A stretch of DNA of 64,000 nt from GCA-2720975 sp964469565 (GTDB lineage: Bacteria; Planctomycetota; UBA1135; GCA-002686595): the NCBI GenBank assembly GCA_964469565.1, contig CAYXZD010000003.1, positions 124,001-188,000 of the forward strand, in the 5' to 3' direction. Position 1 is the stretch's first letter, and every line of letters starts with the position of its first letter. The position numbers were made by a program, and so were the translations under genes. Below the pieces are notes generated by a model. It saw only the letters and a list, made by a program, of their open reading frames with translations. It was not told the DNA's origin and ran no database searches. Below are positions 61,398 to 64,000 of the stretch, in pieces.

Positions 61398-63056
61398 ATG
61401 GGTCATCAAGAAGATCTTCAACGACTATTCGGCCTGAAAGACGTCTCGTATCGAGTCAACCTGACCAAGGACGAGTTGTTTGATGCAGCCATTGCAGGCG
61501 ATCGCGGCCGGGTCGAGATGGATGGGCCCGATGATGCACAGAAGGCTTTTCCCACGAAGCTCGGTAAGGATGGGCCTCTCGTTTTCTACACCGATCCCAG
61601 CTGCACCGGCCGGCCTGTCCAGGACACCTTCGGGGTGGCATGGCCCGAGTACGACGAGAAAGTCTGGTGGAAGCCGGATTTCCAGAAGTTCCCAGCCGAG
61701 CATTTTGAGCCTCTCATGCGCCGTGTGGGTGAACACCTCAATGAGCGATCGGCGAGCCTGTTTGTTCAGGACGTGTATGCCGGCTCGGACCCTGAATACG
61801 CCGTACCGTATCGCTTTGTGGGCGAGTTCGCCACCCACGCCATGTTCGTGCATAACATGTTTCCCAAGGGGATCGAAGGTGTGGCCGACGAGGATGCTAA
61901 ACGCTGGACGTTGCTAAACGTGCCCTCGTTTACCACCGACCCCGAGCGCGACGGCACGCGCGCCGAAAGGGCGGTCATCATGGATTTTAAGACCCAAATC
62001 TGCCTCGTGCTGGGGCGGGCAGATTACTGCGGCGTGAATAAGAAGACCATGTTCACGGTGATGAACTACATGTTGCCCGAACAGGGGCATATGTCCATGC
62101 ACTGCTCGGCAAACGTGGGCAAGGGCGGCGATGGCGCCATCCTGTTTGGACTGTCCGGCACAGGCAAGACAACCTTGAGCGCTGACCCCGAGCGCTTGCT
62201 CGTGGGCGATGATGAAACGGCCTGGACGGAGAGCGGCATTTCCAATCTAGAAGATGGCTGTTATGCCAAACTCATCAACCTTGATAAGGAGGCCGAGCCC
62301 ATCATCGCGGCTGCCCTCTCAATGCCTGGCACGCTTATTGAAAACGTCCCAGCCTTGCCGGGTAAGCGCCTTGAGGACACCGACCCCCAAGAGTTCGACT
62401 TGTTCGACAATTCACGGACGGAGAACACGCGGTTCAGCTATCCCTTGACGTGTAACCCCGATGTGGCTGAAGGAGCGCGCGGACCTCATCCCGAGACCAT
62501 TGTCTTGCTCACTGCAGACGCCTTCGGAGTCCTGCCGCCGGTTTCGGTGCTCGATGCCAAGGAAGTCATGTACCACTTTGTCATGGGTTTCACAGCCAAA
62601 CTCGCAGGTACTGAGGTCGGTATTACAGAGCCCAAGGCGGCGTTTAGTGCCTGTTTTGGCGCTCCATTCATGGCCCATCACCCCAGCGTGTACGCGAAGG
62701 GACTCGCTGAGAAGATGGCCCAGCATGATGCGCGCTGCATTCTTCTCAACACTGGCTGGGGCGGAGGCCCCTTTGGGGTTGGAAGTCGTATTTCAATCAA
62801 GGACACCCGTGCACTCCTGAATGCTGCATTGCGGGGGGATCTGCACGCTGAAGGCGCTGAATACGATGTACACCCCGTCTTCAATCTGAAAATGCCCAAG
62901 AGCTGTCCAGGTGTGGAGGCTGAAATCCTGAATCCCCGCAATTCGTGGGAGGACCAAGACGCCTACGATGCTGCGGCGGTCAAGCTGCGTGACATGTTCC
63001 GGGCTCACTTTGAAGAGAAGGGCTTTGATGAGCTTGGCGTAGAAGCGGTGATGTAG
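61398..63056 (+). CDS. pckA: Phosphoenolpyruvate carboxykinase (ATP)
   Basis: A 552-residue ATP-dependent PEP carboxykinase (oxaloacetate + ATP to PEP + CO2 + ADP), the gluconeogenic entry step. It has the kinase-1a P-loop FGLSGTGKTTLSAD, the substrate-binding MSMHCSANVG, LLVGDDETAW (kinase-2), and the late TENTRFSYPL and GWGGGPFGVGSRI. The ATG at 61398 fits the family; an ORF opening to 61302 adds 32 residues without match. The 204 bp upstream contain no clear gene; the 165 bp downstream lead to the TPR gene. Confidence 0.94.
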   Translation: MGHQEDLQRLFGLKDVSYRVNLTKDELFDAAIAGDRGRVEMDGPDDAQKAFPTKLGKDGPLVFYTDPSCTGRPVQDTFGVAWPEYDEKVWWKPDFQKFPAEHFEPLMRRVGEHLNERSASLFVQDVYAGSDPEYAVPYRFVGEFATHAMFVHNMFPKGIEGVADEDAKRWTLLNVPSFTTDPERDGTRAERAVIMDFKTQICLVLGRADYCGVNKKTMFTVMNYMLPEQGHMSMHCSANVGKGGDGAILFGLSGTGKTTLSADPERLLVGDDETAWTESGISNLEDGCYAKLINLDKEAEPIIAAALSMPGTLIENVPALPGKRLEDTDPQEFDLFDNSRTENTRFSYPLTCNPDVAEGARGPHPETIVLLTADAFGVLPPVSVLDAKEVMYHFVMGFTAKLAGTEVGITEPKAAFSACFGAPFMAHHPSVYAKGLAEKMAQHDARCILLNTGWGGGPFGVGSRISIKDTRALLNAALRGDLHAEGAEYDVHPVFNLKMPKSCPGVEAEILNPRNSWEDQDAYDAAAVKLRDMFRAHFEEKGFDELGVEAVM

Positions 63057-63221
63057 GGCTTCCCTAGCCCACCGGGCGTTGAATGCCCCGAGTGCGGCCC
63101 GCTTTCTTGTTTGCATGCTCCGGGCGGAAAAGGGCCACGGGGCACAGATATGCCTACTGCTCGGCCGGCGGTTCGGCATAATGTGAGGCGGTTAGCCAAT
63201 CACCCCTAGGAGCTCCCTATC

Positions 63222-63656
63222 ATGACGGACATTTCTGAAAAGGCCCAGGGCCTCTACCTCGACGGACTCAAGCTGTACGGCGAGAACAAGCATCAAGAGG
63301 CGGTGGAAGTCTACCGACAGGCACTAGAGGTGCAGCCGGAGTGGACTGATGCCATGCATGGGTTGGCCATGGCCTTGATGCACTCTGGCGACGTGGACGA
63401 GGCCATTGTGGTCGGCAAGCGCATATGCGAGTTGGATCCTGATGACGCGTTCGCCCATACAAGCCTGTCGATGTTCTATCAGCGCAAGAGCGTCATTGCC
63501 CGAGAGGAAGGCGATGCGATTGCGTCTATGGGCTACATCGAAGATGCTGAGAACGAGGGCTCAAAGGCGCGCATGATTTCCTGGAAGGAAGAGCTGAAGA
63601 AAAACCCAGATGCGCCTCCGCCGGGTCCGGCGGGCAGCATGAACGTGATCCAGTAA
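63222..63656 (+). CDS. Small TPR protein
   Basis: A 144-residue soluble protein with about two to three TPR motifs: GLKLYGENKHQEAVEVYRQALEVQPEW, then MHGLAMALMHSGDVDEAIVVGKRICELDPDD, and a third degenerate helix pair. A good ribosome-binding site AGGAG (63208-63212) lies 9 bases before the ATG. The C-terminal Pro-rich end (PDAPPPGPAG) is disordered. It has no signal peptide, and its partner is unknown. Confidence 0.82.
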   Translation: MTDISEKAQGLYLDGLKLYGENKHQEAVEVYRQALEVQPEWTDAMHGLAMALMHSGDVDEAIVVGKRICELDPDDAFAHTSLSMFYQRKSVIAREEGDAIASMGYIEDAENEGSKARMISWKEELKKNPDAPPPGPAGSMNVIQ

Positions 63657-63732
63657 GAGCTCTGCTCAACCGAACGGCTTGTGATGTGTTGAATGGGGAG
63701 ACCCAGCGGGGGCGGCCATCATCCTGCCCAGG

Positions 63733-64000
63733 CTATTCCTCGTCCTCGTCTTCCATGCCCAAGATCTTGCGACCTTCGGCGCTGATGAGCTGGGGCGTCC
63801 ACAGTGGTTGGTACACCACCTCGATTTTGGTTTCGGTGATCCCATCGATGACATCGACCCGTCTGCGCATCATTTCCGGAATCTCTTGAGCACTTGGGCA
63901 GGACTGGGAAGTCAGGGTCATGGTGATGTTCACGACACTCTCTTCAACGCCGACTTCATAGATCAGGCCCAGGTCCACGATGTTGACCGGAATCTCAGGA
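63733..64000 (-). CDS. DUF59/MIP18-type Fe-S assembly factor, 5'-truncated by window edge
   Basis: On the minus strand the frame is open to the last base of the window, so the start lies outside. The visible 88 residues begin PEIPVNIVDLGLIYEV, the conserved core of DUF59/MIP18/SufT/PaaD proteins, followed by TLTSQSCPSAQEIPEMMR with the single conserved cysteine, and EVVYQPLWTPQLISAEGRKILG. Family members help mature or transfer Fe-S clusters. The C-terminal tail is acidic (MEDEDEE). It is convergent with the TPR gene, 76 bp away. Confidence 0.85.
   Translation of the reverse strand, partial: PEIPVNIVDLGLIYEVGVEESVVNITMTLTSQSCPSAQEIPEMMRRRVDVIDGITETKIEVVYQPLWTPQLISAEGRKILGMEDEDEE

Noticed and set aside
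1..64000. CRISPR arrays, IS elements, phage genes, integrase or attachment sites
   Set aside because: No regularly spaced direct repeats, transposase or integrase motifs were seen anywhere in the window.

Overview
The window looks like one stretch of a bacterial chromosome, densely packed with housekeeping genes. I see no insertion sequence, prophage, CRISPR array, rRNA or tRNA gene. The best guess for the source is an uncultured, probably aquatic Planctomycetota-like bacterium. The reasons are the DUF1800/DUF1501 secreted-protein pair, a choice-of-anchor-B protein with the C-terminal domain ending NGLRLRFCP that I associate with planctomycete surface proteins, frequent GTG/TTG starts, weak Shine-Dalgarno signals, and a Gram-negative envelope (porin, lipoproteins, LpoB). 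The assignment is inference from gene content only.

Layout. 1-8 kb: the tail of a TPR protein, a GH5 glycosidase, tryptophan 2,3-dioxygenase, an OprP-type porin, a HIT hydrolase, a NahK-like sugar kinase and a UbiD-type decarboxylase. 8-14 kb: the DUF1800/DUF1501 pair, a degenerate Nudix protein, FolC with a small unknown protein, and a DUF2752 membrane protein. 14-24.4 kb: RNA and DNA maintenance genes (RsgA, a SpoU-type rRNA methyltransferase, RarA, RecD2, ribosomal protein S21, RluD) and a membrane permease-like protein, an alpha/beta hydrolase, an acyl-CoA thioesterase and an ABC ATPase. 24.4-25.1 kb: a radical-SAM-fold protein with no cluster cysteines.

25.7-36.5 kb is a complex I operon in canonical order, nuoABCDHIJKLMN, without nuoE, nuoF or nuoG. 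A 569-bp palindrome-rich region with a TTGACA-type promoter candidate precedes it. 36.5-48.3 kb carries a methyltransferase, a TIGR03087-like glycosyltransferase, a two-domain retropepsin-like lipoprotein, PrmA, a DinG helicase with a decayed exonuclease domain, a leucine-type amino-acid dehydrogenase, an atypical protein kinase, a small lipoprotein and an archaeal/eukaryotic-type (type II) methionine aminopeptidase.

48.3-64 kb holds a GT4 glycosyltransferase with an inserted beta-rich domain, the choice-of-anchor-B protein, an NHL-repeat protein, MutS, a COG3014-like lipoprotein followed by LpoB, a roughly 350-bp hairpin-rich non-coding region that may encode one or two small RNAs, a UDP-sugar 4-epimerase, ATP-dependent PEP carboxykinase, a small TPR protein and the end of a DUF59/MIP18 iron-sulfur assembly gene.

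I found no obvious new defence or metabolic island. The least explained items are the structured non-coding region at 59.8-60.13 kb, the palindrome string before the nuo operon, the radical-SAM pseudoenzyme and the enzymes with altered catalytic motifs.
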